Origin: Desulfovibrio sp.
GTDB lineage: Bacteria > Desulfobacterota > Desulfovibrionia > Desulfovibrionales > Desulfovibrionaceae
Direction: 5' to 3'
Length of the DNA: 7,315 nucleotides
NCBI GenBank assembly: GCA_014804915.1
Contig: JAAUYW010000070.1
Coordinates: 1 to 7,315 of the forward strand
Under the pieces are notes generated by a model that was not told the origin of the DNA, made no database searches, and worked only from the letters and a program-made list of their open reading frames with translations. Shown here one piece after another: positions 1 to 5,067 of the stretch (within the stretch, counting starts at the first letter, position 1; every line of letters begins with the position of its first letter). The translations under genes were made by a program, and so were the position numbers.

Positions 1-9
1 ACGCCCTGT

Positions 10-50
10 AAAAGATAGCCCCAGCTTGGTTCAGAAGCATAAGCTGGGGC
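10..50 (-). terminator. Strong hairpin with T-rich tail on the minus strand
   Basis: Bases 18-27 (GCCCCAGCTT) pair perfectly with 41-50 (AAGCTGGGGC), a 10-bp stem with a 13-nt loop. Read on the minus strand the stem is followed by TATCTTTTA (17 down to 9), a plausible intrinsic terminator tail. Read on the plus strand the tail is GAAAGTTGTA, which is poor. The hairpin therefore better terminates transcription running leftward through 51-250, although it may also help end a plus-strand gene lying before the window (a TAA occurs at 9-11). No minus-strand protein gene lies to its right before cutA, which is why a small RNA is suggested. Confidence 0.6.
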
Positions 51-143
51 GAAAGTTGTAACTCTACCGGCAATCGCATTGAGGAGCGCTGTAACGCGCC
101 GCGCTCAGCCCGGCCTGTGCGGAAACACTCGCCGGGTTGCCTC
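10..143 (-). ncRNA. Candidate structured small RNA, unassigned family
   Basis: The span from about 143 down to 10 on the minus strand has a promoter-like pair just upstream (-35 at 170-175, -10 at 147-152) and a strong terminator hairpin at its end. Using plus coordinates, the predicted body folds locally: 109-114 with 131-136 (CCCGGC/GCCGGG), inner 117-119 with 126-128 (GTG/CAC), 84-89 with 101-106 (GAGCGC/GCGCTC), and a short closing helix of 81-83 with 141-143. The closing helix begins where the promoter would place the transcription start. The length would be roughly 130 nt. I do not recognise 6S, SRP, tmRNA, RNase P or a known riboswitch. A short reading frame on this strand (64-258) has no recognisable protein features and extends beyond the proposed start. 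The call rests on inspection only. Confidence 0.35.
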
Positions 144-146
144 GTT

Positions 147-175
147 TAAATAGCCATTCACTACGAAAATTGCAA
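147..175 (-). promoter_or_regulatory. Sigma70-like promoter for the candidate small RNA
   Basis: On the minus strand TTGCAA (175 to 170) is followed by a 17-bp spacer and TATTTA (152 to 147). The predicted start, about 4-7 bases beyond the -10 box, falls at 140-143, the first bases of the GAG closing helix of the proposed RNA. The same -35 hexamer with the same spacer is used in the divergent promoter region at 2986-3037. Confidence 0.35.
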
Positions 176-203
176 GCCCGGGCAAGGCATTTGCCAGACT
201 TTT

Positions 204-225
204 GCCTGCGATTGCGATTGCAGGC
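204..225. other. Hairpin ahead of cutA
   Basis: Bases 204-212 pair with 217-225 (GCCTGCGAT / ATTGCAGGC, including one G-T pair) around the loop TGCG. Neither side carries a T-rich tail, so it does not look like a terminator. It overlaps the proposed -35 box of cutA at 212-217, so it is more likely DNA symmetry within the promoter, possibly an operator, than part of a transcript. No regulator can be named. Confidence 0.3.
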
Positions 226-240
226 TCCATGACGTAAAAT
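212..240 (+). promoter_or_regulatory. Candidate cutA promoter, implying little or no leader
   Basis: TTGCGA (212-217) and TAAAAT (235-240) are separated by exactly 17 bp. The expected transcription start at about 244-247 lies immediately before the ATG at 248, so the transcript would be leaderless, or would have a leader of about 16-19 nt if translation starts at the in-frame ATG at 263. No convincing Shine-Dalgarno sequence precedes either ATG; the only candidate is AGG at 242-244, three bases from the first one. Confidence 0.35.
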
Positions 241-247
241 CAGGCTC

Positions 248-571
248 ATGCAATCCACGCCAATGCTAGTCTATGTTACTGTGCCGGATCGGGAAACCGC
301 TTATGAGCTTGCGCAAGACGCAGTGGCGAGCGGAGTTGCCGCCGGAGCCAATATTTCAGGGCCCTGCCATTCGGTTTATCGCTGGCAGGGCAAGGTAAAA
401 TCCGCTCCGGAATGGCAAATATTTTTCCAGACCAGCGCATTTGACGCGCTTGCCAGCCATCTGGCCAGGCTGCATCCCCACATTACGCCCTGCATCATCG
501 GCATGAAGCTGGACGCCGGCCTGCCCGCGTTCCTGGAGTGGATCGCGGATTCTGGAGCCGGCAAATGCTGA
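248..571 (+). CDS. cutA: Divalent-cation tolerance protein CutA
   Basis: A 107-residue protein, the usual CutA length, with the family pattern throughout. It has the first strand and helix VYVTVPDRETAYELA (8-22), the ANISGPCHSVYRWQGKV segment (34-50, compare N-I-x-P-x-x-S-x-Y-x-W-x-G-K), WQIFFQTS (56-63), and a C-terminal HPHITPCIIG then FLEWI segment (76-99). CutA proteins are small ferredoxin-like cytoplasmic trimers. The link to copper tolerance comes from early genetics and the molecular role is unsettled. The usual HPYE-x-PEI motif is altered here to HPHITPCI. ATG 248 gives the full family length; ATG 263 would remove five residues outside the conserved core. The stop overlaps the start of the next gene by 7 bases, so the two are probably co-translated. 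Confidence 0.9.
   Translation: MQSTPMLVYVTVPDRETAYELAQDAVASGVAAGANISGPCHSVYRWQGKVKSAPEWQIFFQTSAFDALASHLARLHPHITPCIIGMKLDAGLPAFLEWIADSGAGKC
554..557 (+). promoter_or_regulatory. Ribosome binding site choosing ATG 565
   Basis: GGAG lies seven bases before ATG 565, inside the end of cutA. The upstream in-frame GTG at 538 has GGA too close to it and would add nine residues without a family counterpart, so 565 is preferred. Confidence 0.6.
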
Positions 572-1599
572 CCGCGCTAGTTTGCGGCCAGAACGCGTCG
601 GCAGGCCCAGGCCTCCAGCAGACAGCCCGCGCGCTTTATCAGGCAATGGGCCAGCCGAAGTCCGGTTTTGAGCCGGCCCTGATCAGCGCCTGTCAGCTTG
701 GCGATCTGGAGTGTCTGCCAGCCAGGGGCCCTGGCGATTATTTTCGCCTCTGGCGCTGGCTGCGAAGCCAGGACAGGCTATTGCTTGTGGCAATCGGCAG
801 CCAGAGCCTGAAGCTGGCAAGGCGCCTTTACAAAATGCGCAAAAAAGGCGCAACCATGCTGGCCTGCGTCTTTGAGGATGCCAGGCCGCCAGTTCTCGCC
901 AGTCGCGATCTCGCCCCTGTCAGCCTCTGTATCTGCAGCTCGGCTTTCGTCTGCCAGGCTATTGAGGCAGCAGCCCGGGCTGAGTGCGTAGTCGCAGGCC
1001 CGGGGCTGGATCTTGAAGCCTATGAAAGCGGCCGCGCAAGCAGTAAAAGGATTATTTTTGGCATGGGCCAAAGCCTGCAGCCGGACTCCGGCGCCCTGCT
1101 GCTAATCCGCGCCATGTCCGCGCTCTGGCAGCAGCAGGATCTCCCGCCCTGGGAGGCGCGCCTTTTTGGCGCAGGGCCCCGCTTTGAGGAAATCATGGCC
1201 GAAGCCGAAAAGCTGGGCGTGCTTTCGCGCCTGGCAATTCTCGGCGAGCAGCCGCTTGCAAAAGTCAGCGGCCTTTGCCACATCTGGCTTGCGCCCGGCA
1301 ATTCGCCTGTGGAAAAGCCGGAAACGCTCTGGGCCGGCATAGCTGCCGGCCTGCCTGTAGTCTGCTCAGACACCAGGCTGCATTGCGAGCTTGCCTGGAA
1401 CAGCGCCGCTTTCCTTCAGGTCAGCCACGACAATCCCCAGGAACTGGCCAGGGCGATGCTTGAGGTTGCCAGGGACAGGCAGCTTGCCGGAAAACTCGCA
1501 GCTGCCGGAGCCAGAATGCGCCCGGAAATCGGCCTGGACGCGATGGCCGCAAGAATCTGCCAGGCATTGCGAACGAAATTCGCAGACAAGGAAAATTAA
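565..1599 (+). CDS. GT-B fold glycosyltransferase, GT4-like
   Basis: A 344-residue protein with no signal peptide. The C-terminal half looks like a GT4 nucleotide-sugar binding domain: a strand-loop start KRIIFGMGQSLQPDSGALLLIRAM (161-184), WEARLFGAGPRFEEI (196-210), a strand at SRLAILGEQP (221-230), and SPVEKPETLWAGIAAGLPVVCSDT (247-270), which matches the donor-site motif region ending in AAGLPVV. The N-terminal half is shorter and more divergent than usual. The second glutamate of the EX7E motif appears to be replaced by Ala257, so donor chemistry is uncertain. Likely role: transfer of a sugar to a cytoplasmic-face acceptor in surface glycan synthesis. Acceptor and sugar cannot be read from sequence. 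It overlaps cutA by 7 bases, although no functional link between the two is known. Arginine AGG codons are frequent here. Confidence 0.7.
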   Translation: MLTALVCGQNASAGPGLQQTARALYQAMGQPKSGFEPALISACQLGDLECLPARGPGDYFRLWRWLRSQDRLLLVAIGSQSLKLARRLYKMRKKGATMLACVFEDARPPVLASRDLAPVSLCICSSAFVCQAIEAAARAECVVAGPGLDLEAYESGRASSKRIIFGMGQSLQPDSGALLLIRAMSALWQQQDLPPWEARLFGAGPRFEEIMAEAEKLGVLSRLAILGEQPLAKVSGLCHIWLAPGNSPVEKPETLWAGIAAGLPVVCSDTRLHCELAWNSAAFLQVSHDNPQELARAMLEVARDRQLAGKLAAAGARMRPEIGLDAMAARICQALRTKFADKEN

Positions 1600-1623
1600 A
1601 CCGGATAACGGCCTACCTGGCCG
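1590..1623 (-). terminator. Weak hairpin possibly ending serS
   Basis: Between the converging genes, CGGCC (1609-1613) pairs with GGCCG (1619-1623) around a 5-nt loop that overlaps the serS stop codon. On the minus strand it is followed by TTATCCGGTTTAATTTTCC, a broken T-rich tail. The stem is short and the tail interrupted, so this is only a possibility. The plus side has no T tract. Confidence 0.25.
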
Positions 1624-2890
1624 GCTCAATCACCTCCAGGCCATCCATGTAAGGCACAAGTACTGGCGGCAGCACGATGCTGCCATCCTTTTGCTGGCCG
1701 TTTTCCAGAATGGCAGCCATCGTCCTGCCTGTGGGCAGGCCCGAGCCATTGAGAGTATGCAGGAAGGCCGCCTTGCCGCCTTTGGGCTTGTAGCGGATAT
1801 TGGCCCGTCTGGCCTGGAAATCGCCGCAATTTGAGCAGGAGGAGATCTCACGATAGGTTTTCTGGCTCGGCAGCCACACTTCCAGATCATACGTCTTGGC
1901 TGCCCCAAAGCCCAGGTCGCCAGTGCAAAGCGCAATCACGCGCCAGGGCAGCCCCAGGGCGTCAAGCAGGCTTGCGGCATGATTTTTCATCAGCTCAAGC
2001 TGGTTATAGCTGTCATCAGGATGCGCGAAGCGCACCATTTCCACCTTGGTGAACTGGTGCATGCGAATCAGTCCGCGCGTGTCCCTGCCTGCGGCGCCAG
2101 CTTCGGAGCGAAAGCAGGGCGTAGCCGCGCAATAGGCCAAGGGAAGAGCATCCTCGGGCAGCACCGAGCCTGCGTGCAGATTCGTCAGCGGAACTTCGGC
2201 CGTCGGAATCAGGTACATCTCGCCATTGCGCAATTTGAAGAGATCTTCCTCAAATTTGGGCAACTGGCCAGTGCCTGTCATTGTGGCGCGATTGACAATT
2301 GCCGGGGGATTGACCTCGATATAATCCTCATGCCTGGCGTGCGCATCAAGAAAAAAATTCACGAGCGCGCGATCCAGCCTGGCCGCCCAGCCCTTTTCAA
2401 CGACAAAACGGCTGCCTGCCAGCTTCGCGCCGGCCTCGAAATCCAGCCCGCCCAGGCTTGCGCCCAGTTCATCATGGGCTTTTGGCTCAAAATCGAAAAC
2501 CGGAATGGCCCCCTTGCGCAAAAGCTCCACATTATCCGACTCATCCCTGCCCAGGGGCACGGATTCATGCGGAATATTGGGCACGCCCAGCAGCCAGTCC
2601 TCAACAGCGGCCCTGGCTGCCGAAGCCTCGGCATCCAGCCTGGCGATGGAATCTGACAGCTCCGCCAGACCGGCCATTTTTGCGCCAGTATCCTGCCCTG
2701 CGCGCTTTAGCCTGCCAATCTCCGCGGAAGCCTGGTTGCGCTGGCTTTTGAGATTTTCCACTTCAGCCAGCAACTGGCGCCTGCGCTCATCCAGAGCCTG
2801 AAATTCGCCCACATCAAGCGCGGAATGCCTGTCAGACAGCGCCTTTGCAAGTATTTCGGGATTTTTTTGCGCCAGCTTGAGAGCATTCAT
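1613..2890 (-). CDS. serS: Seryl-tRNA synthetase
   Basis: A 425-residue class II aminoacyl-tRNA synthetase, the normal bacterial SerS length. It charges tRNA-Ser with serine using ATP in the cytoplasm; the enzyme also supplies Ser-tRNA-Sec where selenocysteine is used. Residues 28-100 form the long charged antiparallel coiled-coil arm that binds the tRNA long variable arm. The catalytic domain follows: motif 1 around 160-200 ending in VNPPAIV; the serine-site TAE at 230-232; motif 2 [21 protein letters not shown] (260-280); [13 protein letters not shown] (350-362); and motif 3 [16 protein letters not shown] (381-396) followed by LPPVLVPYM. No key residue looks lost. ATG 2890 is preceded by GAGG (2903-2900) with nine bases between, and an in-frame TAA at 2899-2897 excludes a longer form. 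It is divergent from the lipoprotein operon. Confidence 0.97.
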   Translation of the reverse strand: MNALKLAQKNPEILAKALSDRHSALDVGEFQALDERRRQLLAEVENLKSQRNQASAEIGRLKRAGQDTGAKMAGLAELSDSIARLDAEASAARAAVEDWLLGVPNIPHESVPLGRDESDNVELLRKGAIPVFDFEPKAHDELGASLGGLDFEAGAKLAGSRFVVEKGWAARLDRALVNFFLDAHARHEDYIEVNPPAIVNRATMTGTGQLPKFEEDLFKLRNGEMYLIPTAEVPLTNLHAGSVLPEDALPLAYCAATPCFRSEAGAAGRDTRGLIRMHQFTKVEMVRFAHPDDSYNQLELMKNHAASLLDALGLPWRVIALCTGDLGFGAAKTYDLEVWLPSQKTYREISSCSNCGDFQARRANIRYKPKGGKAAFLHTLNGSGLPTGRTMAAILENGQQKDGSIVLPPVLVPYMDGLEVIEPAR

Positions 2891-2985
2891 TTGCCTTTAC
2901 CTCAAATTTAGCAGCCTGTGGAAAACGGCCCTGCTCCGCCAGCATGCCAGTCATGGCCTGCATGGGCGCGAATGGCTGGCCCATA

Positions 2986-3014
2986 AATCTAGCACGCCCA
3001 TTTGCGCCTTGCAA
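2986..3014 (-). promoter_or_regulatory. Candidate serS promoter
   Basis: On the minus strand TTGCAA (3014 to 3009), a 17-bp spacer and TAGATT (2991 to 2986) form a sigma70-like promoter. A start near 2980 would leave a leader of about 90 nt before the serS ATG. The leader contains symmetry: 2938-2943 with 2975-2980 (GCCAGC/GCTGGC) and 2943-2947 with 2960-2964 (CATGC/GCATG). It could therefore fold, but no T-box or known riboswitch motif is visible. Confidence 0.5.
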
Positions 3015-3017
3015 GGC
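3006..3017. promoter_or_regulatory. Perfect 12-bp palindrome over a shared -35 box
   Basis: GCCTTGCAAGGC is fully self-complementary. Its central TTGCAA can act as the -35 hexamer of both divergent promoters. A dimeric regulator could bind it, but none is identified. The same 12-mer, within a 15-bp exact match, recurs at 3884-3895. Confidence 0.45.
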
Positions 3018-3037
3018 TTGGCGAATGGGGCTATAAA
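3009..3037 (+). promoter_or_regulatory. Promoter of the lipoprotein operon
   Basis: TTGCAA (3009-3014), a 17-bp spacer and TATAAA (3032-3037) make a near-consensus sigma70-type promoter. Transcription would start near 3043, leaving a leader of about 20 nt that contains GGGAGAGG (3051-3058) as ribosome binding site. This is the best promoter in the window. Confidence 0.6.
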
Positions 3038-3062
3038 AAGGCGATACAGCGGGAGAGGAACC

Positions 3063-3641
3063 ATGAGACTTGTTGCGACAATCGGCCTGATCATATTTTC
3101 CCTGGCGCTTTGCGCATGCGGCCCTGGCAATACTGTGCGCCTGCTGCCCGCTCCCGCGCTTGAGGCTTCCAATCTGCCCTCGCCCACAGCTCCCAGCATC
3201 AGCATAGTGTCTTTCACAGACAAGCGCCAGGATCCTGAAATAGTCGGCAAACGCCGCGATGGCAGCGCGTTCACAACCAGCGAGGATGTGGCGCAATGGA
3301 TCTCGCGGGCGCTGGCGGACGAGCTGGCGCGCAAGGGAATGCGCGTAACTTTCGCGCACACTACTGCCCAGGCCCGCAGCGGCAATCCTGACTATCTTGT
3401 TACAGGCATTATTGAACAGGTCTGGCTCAATGAAACATCCTCGGTGGAGCTTGTCGCCCAGATGCGCGTCCAGTGCTCGCTTGCCAACCGCAAGGGCAGG
3501 CTCTGGACAGAAACCACCAACTCCAGCCAGACATACGGCGGCCTGCTTTCAGGCAGCGCGGCCAACAGGCTGCTTCTGGACACCCTTCAGGACCTTGTGC
3601 AGCCTGTAGCGCAGAAAATCCTCACGACTATTGGCAAATAG
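3063..3641 (+). CDS. Putative lipoprotein, YajG-like
   Basis: A 192-residue protein starting MRLVATIGLIIFSLALCAC. It has a positive n-region, a hydrophobic core and a lipobox LCAC with the lipidated Cys at 19. Positions +2/+3 are Gly-Pro, not Asp, so outer-membrane sorting by Lol is expected. After a Pro-rich linker (21-45) comes an alpha/beta domain: ISIVSFTDKRQDPEIVGKRR (46-65), a helix around 73-91, DYLVTGIIEQVWL (110-122), an amphipathic strand VELVAQMRVQCSL (128-140), and a C-terminal helix starting near the conserved-looking SANRLLLDTL. The order resembles YajG/Lipoprotein_16 proteins, whose function is unknown, but I did not align them. The reading frame is open upstream to 2877, but ATG 3063 with its ribosome site and signal peptide is clearly the start. 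It is the first gene of a probable four-gene run to thiE. Confidence 0.75.
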   Translation: MRLVATIGLIIFSLALCACGPGNTVRLLPAPALEASNLPSPTAPSISIVSFTDKRQDPEIVGKRRDGSAFTTSEDVAQWISRALADELARKGMRVTFAHTTAQARSGNPDYLVTGIIEQVWLNETSSVELVAQMRVQCSLANRKGRLWTETTNSSQTYGGLLSGSAANRLLLDTLQDLVQPVAQKILTTIGK

Positions 3642-4662
3642 AAAGCTTCTGCCGCCAGTGCCGCTTCTGGCAATGCTGCTGTTTTTCCCGCTGCTGACAC
3701 TGGCAAGCGCGGAAGCCCGCAAGCCCCTTGTTTACGGCATCAGTGAAAAACCCTTCCCGCTGATTGCCAGTCTCGATTATCCGCTTTGCCGCGCGGAAGC
3801 GTGGCTGGCGGCGCTTGATCTGGCAGCGGGCCAGCTGCCAGCCGCGCTGGTCAAGCGCCTGCGCAATGCCGGCTTTGACACGCGCCTTGCAAGGCTCGCG
3901 CTGGCTGCCCTGCTGTGCCCGCTCGATGTCGTAACTCCGGAACACGTCGCAGGCGACAGAATTCGCGTATTTTTGAAATGGCCTGATGATCCCCTCCAGT
4001 CTGGCCTTGTCCTGCTTGATAAAACCGCCATTCTGCGAATGGAAATGGCTTTTGTCTGGGAAACGCGGCAAACGGCAGCCAGGCTGCGCGCCATCTGGCC
4101 TGACTCCGTAGCCGCTGGCCGCGCCAATATTGCCGCCATGGAAACTCTCGGCGCCTGCCTGAATGATCTCTGGCAGGCGATCATTTTCAGCAGCGATGAG
4201 CTGACTGGCAAACAGGGCTTGTGGGCTTCCGCGTTTCAAGAGAACGCCGGCAGCGCCGCGCTTGCCATTGCCAGCGCGGCTGCGGTCCTGCCCCCGGGCA
4301 CAGCTTCCCTGAATGCCGCGCTCGCGCTGTTGCTGGAGCGGGAGGCAGCCCGCGGCGAAGACGCCCCCCTCTGGAACTGGCTTTCTGCCAAGGCCCTGGT
4401 TTTACGCGGCCGCGTGCATGCCAGACGCGATTCGGTAGCCCTCGCGCAGGCCGATTTCAATACGGCCCTGGCCAGACTGAAAAAAACAGACGCGGATAGC
4501 CAGCTGGCAGCGCAAGCCTGGCTAAATCTGGGCGCAATCCACAGGGAGCGCAACGAGCTGGCCGAAATGTGCGCGGCCTTTGGCGAAGCCTGCGCCCTGG
4601 GGGAATGCCACAGCCTGTCTTTCGCAAGGCGCGACCAGCTCTGCCTGCCTGACGCAAAATGA
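3631..4662 (+). CDS. Exported TPR-like protein of unknown function
   Basis: A 343-residue protein. Starting at TTG 3631, the N-terminus MANRKLLPPVPLLAMLLFFPLLTLASA is a good Sec signal peptide (R/K n-region, long hydrophobic core, ASA cleavage near 27), so the product is probably periplasmic. Starts at GTG 3658 or ATG 3673 would strip off the positive n-region. TTG 3631 overlaps the lipoprotein gene by 11 bases and has no ribosome site, implying coupled translation. Residues 51-200 are helical and unrecognised, with a beta-like stretch at 108-145. The C-terminal 225-330 resembles tetratricopeptide or Sel1-type repeats: AKALVLRGRVHARRDSVALAQADFNTALARL (253-283) and AAQAWLNLGAIHRERNELAEMCAAFGEACALG (293-324). 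Cysteines at 53, 96, 176, 314, 321, 326 and 338 could form periplasmic disulfides. Such repeats usually mediate protein contacts. The partner may be the co-encoded lipoprotein. Confidence 0.65.
   Translation: MANRKLLPPVPLLAMLLFFPLLTLASAEARKPLVYGISEKPFPLIASLDYPLCRAEAWLAALDLAAGQLPAALVKRLRNAGFDTRLARLALAALLCPLDVVTPEHVAGDRIRVFLKWPDDPLQSGLVLLDKTAILRMEMAFVWETRQTAARLRAIWPDSVAAGRANIAAMETLGACLNDLWQAIIFSSDELTGKQGLWASAFQENAGSAALAIASAAAVLPPGTASLNAALALLLEREAARGEDAPLWNWLSAKALVLRGRVHARRDSVALAQADFNTALARLKKTDADSQLAAQAWLNLGAIHRERNELAEMCAAFGEACALGECHSLSFARRDQLCLPDAK
3882..3896 (+). repeat. Second copy of the 15-bp palindrome-containing sequence
   Basis: GCGCCTTGCAAGGCT here is identical to 3004-3018 in the divergent promoter region, 878 bp upstream. 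Here it lies in coding sequence (Arg-Leu-Ala-Arg-Leu). It may be coincidence or a secondary operator. Confidence 0.4.
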
Positions 4663-4994
4663 GCCAGCCTGTCCTGATCAAGGTTTATGCCAGCCTCTGG
4701 CCTGCGACCGACGCCCTGGCCGCGGCAGTGAAAACAGCCACGCTCGCCGCGTTGCCTGCGCCGCCTGAAATCGCCCTCTCTGCCGGGTTGCTCACCCTTA
4801 GCTTTGAAGGCGTCTTTTTCCCGATTGATGAACTGGCGGAAGCGGTAGAAGCCAGCGCGCCCCCTGACCTGCAGGGCAAAATTGACCTTCTTGATCTTGA
4901 AAACTGGGAGCTGCGCCGCTATCTTGCCGCAAGCGGCAAACTCGGCGTCCATTCCGCGCCGCTCAACAACGTGCTTGATTATTCCGGACACTAG
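4659..4994 (+). CDS. Small conserved-looking protein of unknown function
   Basis: A 111-residue soluble protein without signal peptide or membrane segment, whose family I do not recognise. It opens with a strand-like SQPVLIKVYASLWP, has an alanine-rich helix (17-35), a short hairpin-like LSAGLLTLSFEGVFFPIDELAEAVEAS (40-66), and an acidic LQGKIDLLDLENWELRRYL (73-91). The beta-alpha-beta-beta-like order and small size suggest a compact regulatory or adaptor fold, but this is a guess. ATG 4659 overlaps the stop of the TPR gene as ATGA, the classic coupling arrangement. Codon use matches its neighbours, so I take it to be a real gene. An acidic cytosolic partner sitting with an exported TPR protein and a lipoprotein is not an obvious functional set. 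Confidence 0.65.
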   Translation: MSQPVLIKVYASLWPATDALAAAVKTATLAALPAPPEIALSAGLLTLSFEGVFFPIDELAEAVEASAPPDLQGKIDLLDLENWELRRYLAASGKLGVHSAPLNNVLDYSGH

Positions 4995-5023
4995 AAACCG
5001 ATGGCCTGTGTCCGCCTCTTTCC
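4985..5023 (+). terminator. Weak hairpin between the small gene and thiE
   Basis: CGGACAC (4985-4991) pairs with GTGTCCG (5008-5014) across a 16-nt loop that holds the TAG stop codon of the 111-residue gene, followed by CCTCTTTCC. The stem is good, but the tail is short and C-interrupted. It may be a partial terminator or attenuator lowering thiE expression, or simply an mRNA structure. Confidence 0.3.
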
Positions 5024-5057
5024 GCAACCTGCCTGCCTCCTTACGCCAGGAGCATCC

Positions 5058-5062
5058 GGAGG
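5058..5062 (+). promoter_or_regulatory. Ribosome binding site fixing the thiE GTG start
   Basis: GGAGG lies five bases before GTG 5068. The frame is open back to 4882, inside the preceding gene, but only this start has a consensus site and gives a family-length ThiE. Confidence 0.75.
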
Positions 5063-5067
5063 AACCA

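Noticed and set aside
64..258. A 64-codon minus-strand frame upstream of cutA
   Set aside because: The composition is Arg/Cys-rich with no family resemblance, and it starts inside cutA. The structured-RNA reading explains the stretch better.
1979..2656. A 225-codon frame antisense to serS
   Set aside because: Antisense shadow of the SerS coiled-coil and catalytic region, with no domain and no ribosome site.
2877..3062. In-frame N-terminal extension of the lipoprotein
   Set aside because: It would bury the signal peptide and lipobox and would include both promoters. ATG 3063 has a good ribosome binding site.
2832..3359. A minus-strand frame of 175 codons across the divergent region
   Set aside because: It crosses the serS start, both promoters and the lipoprotein signal peptide, and has no protein features of its own.
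4882..5067. Fusion of thiE to an N-terminal extension
   Set aside because: The frame is open back to TTG 4882, but that part overlaps the 111-residue gene and lacks ThiE similarity, while GTG 5068 has a consensus ribosome site.
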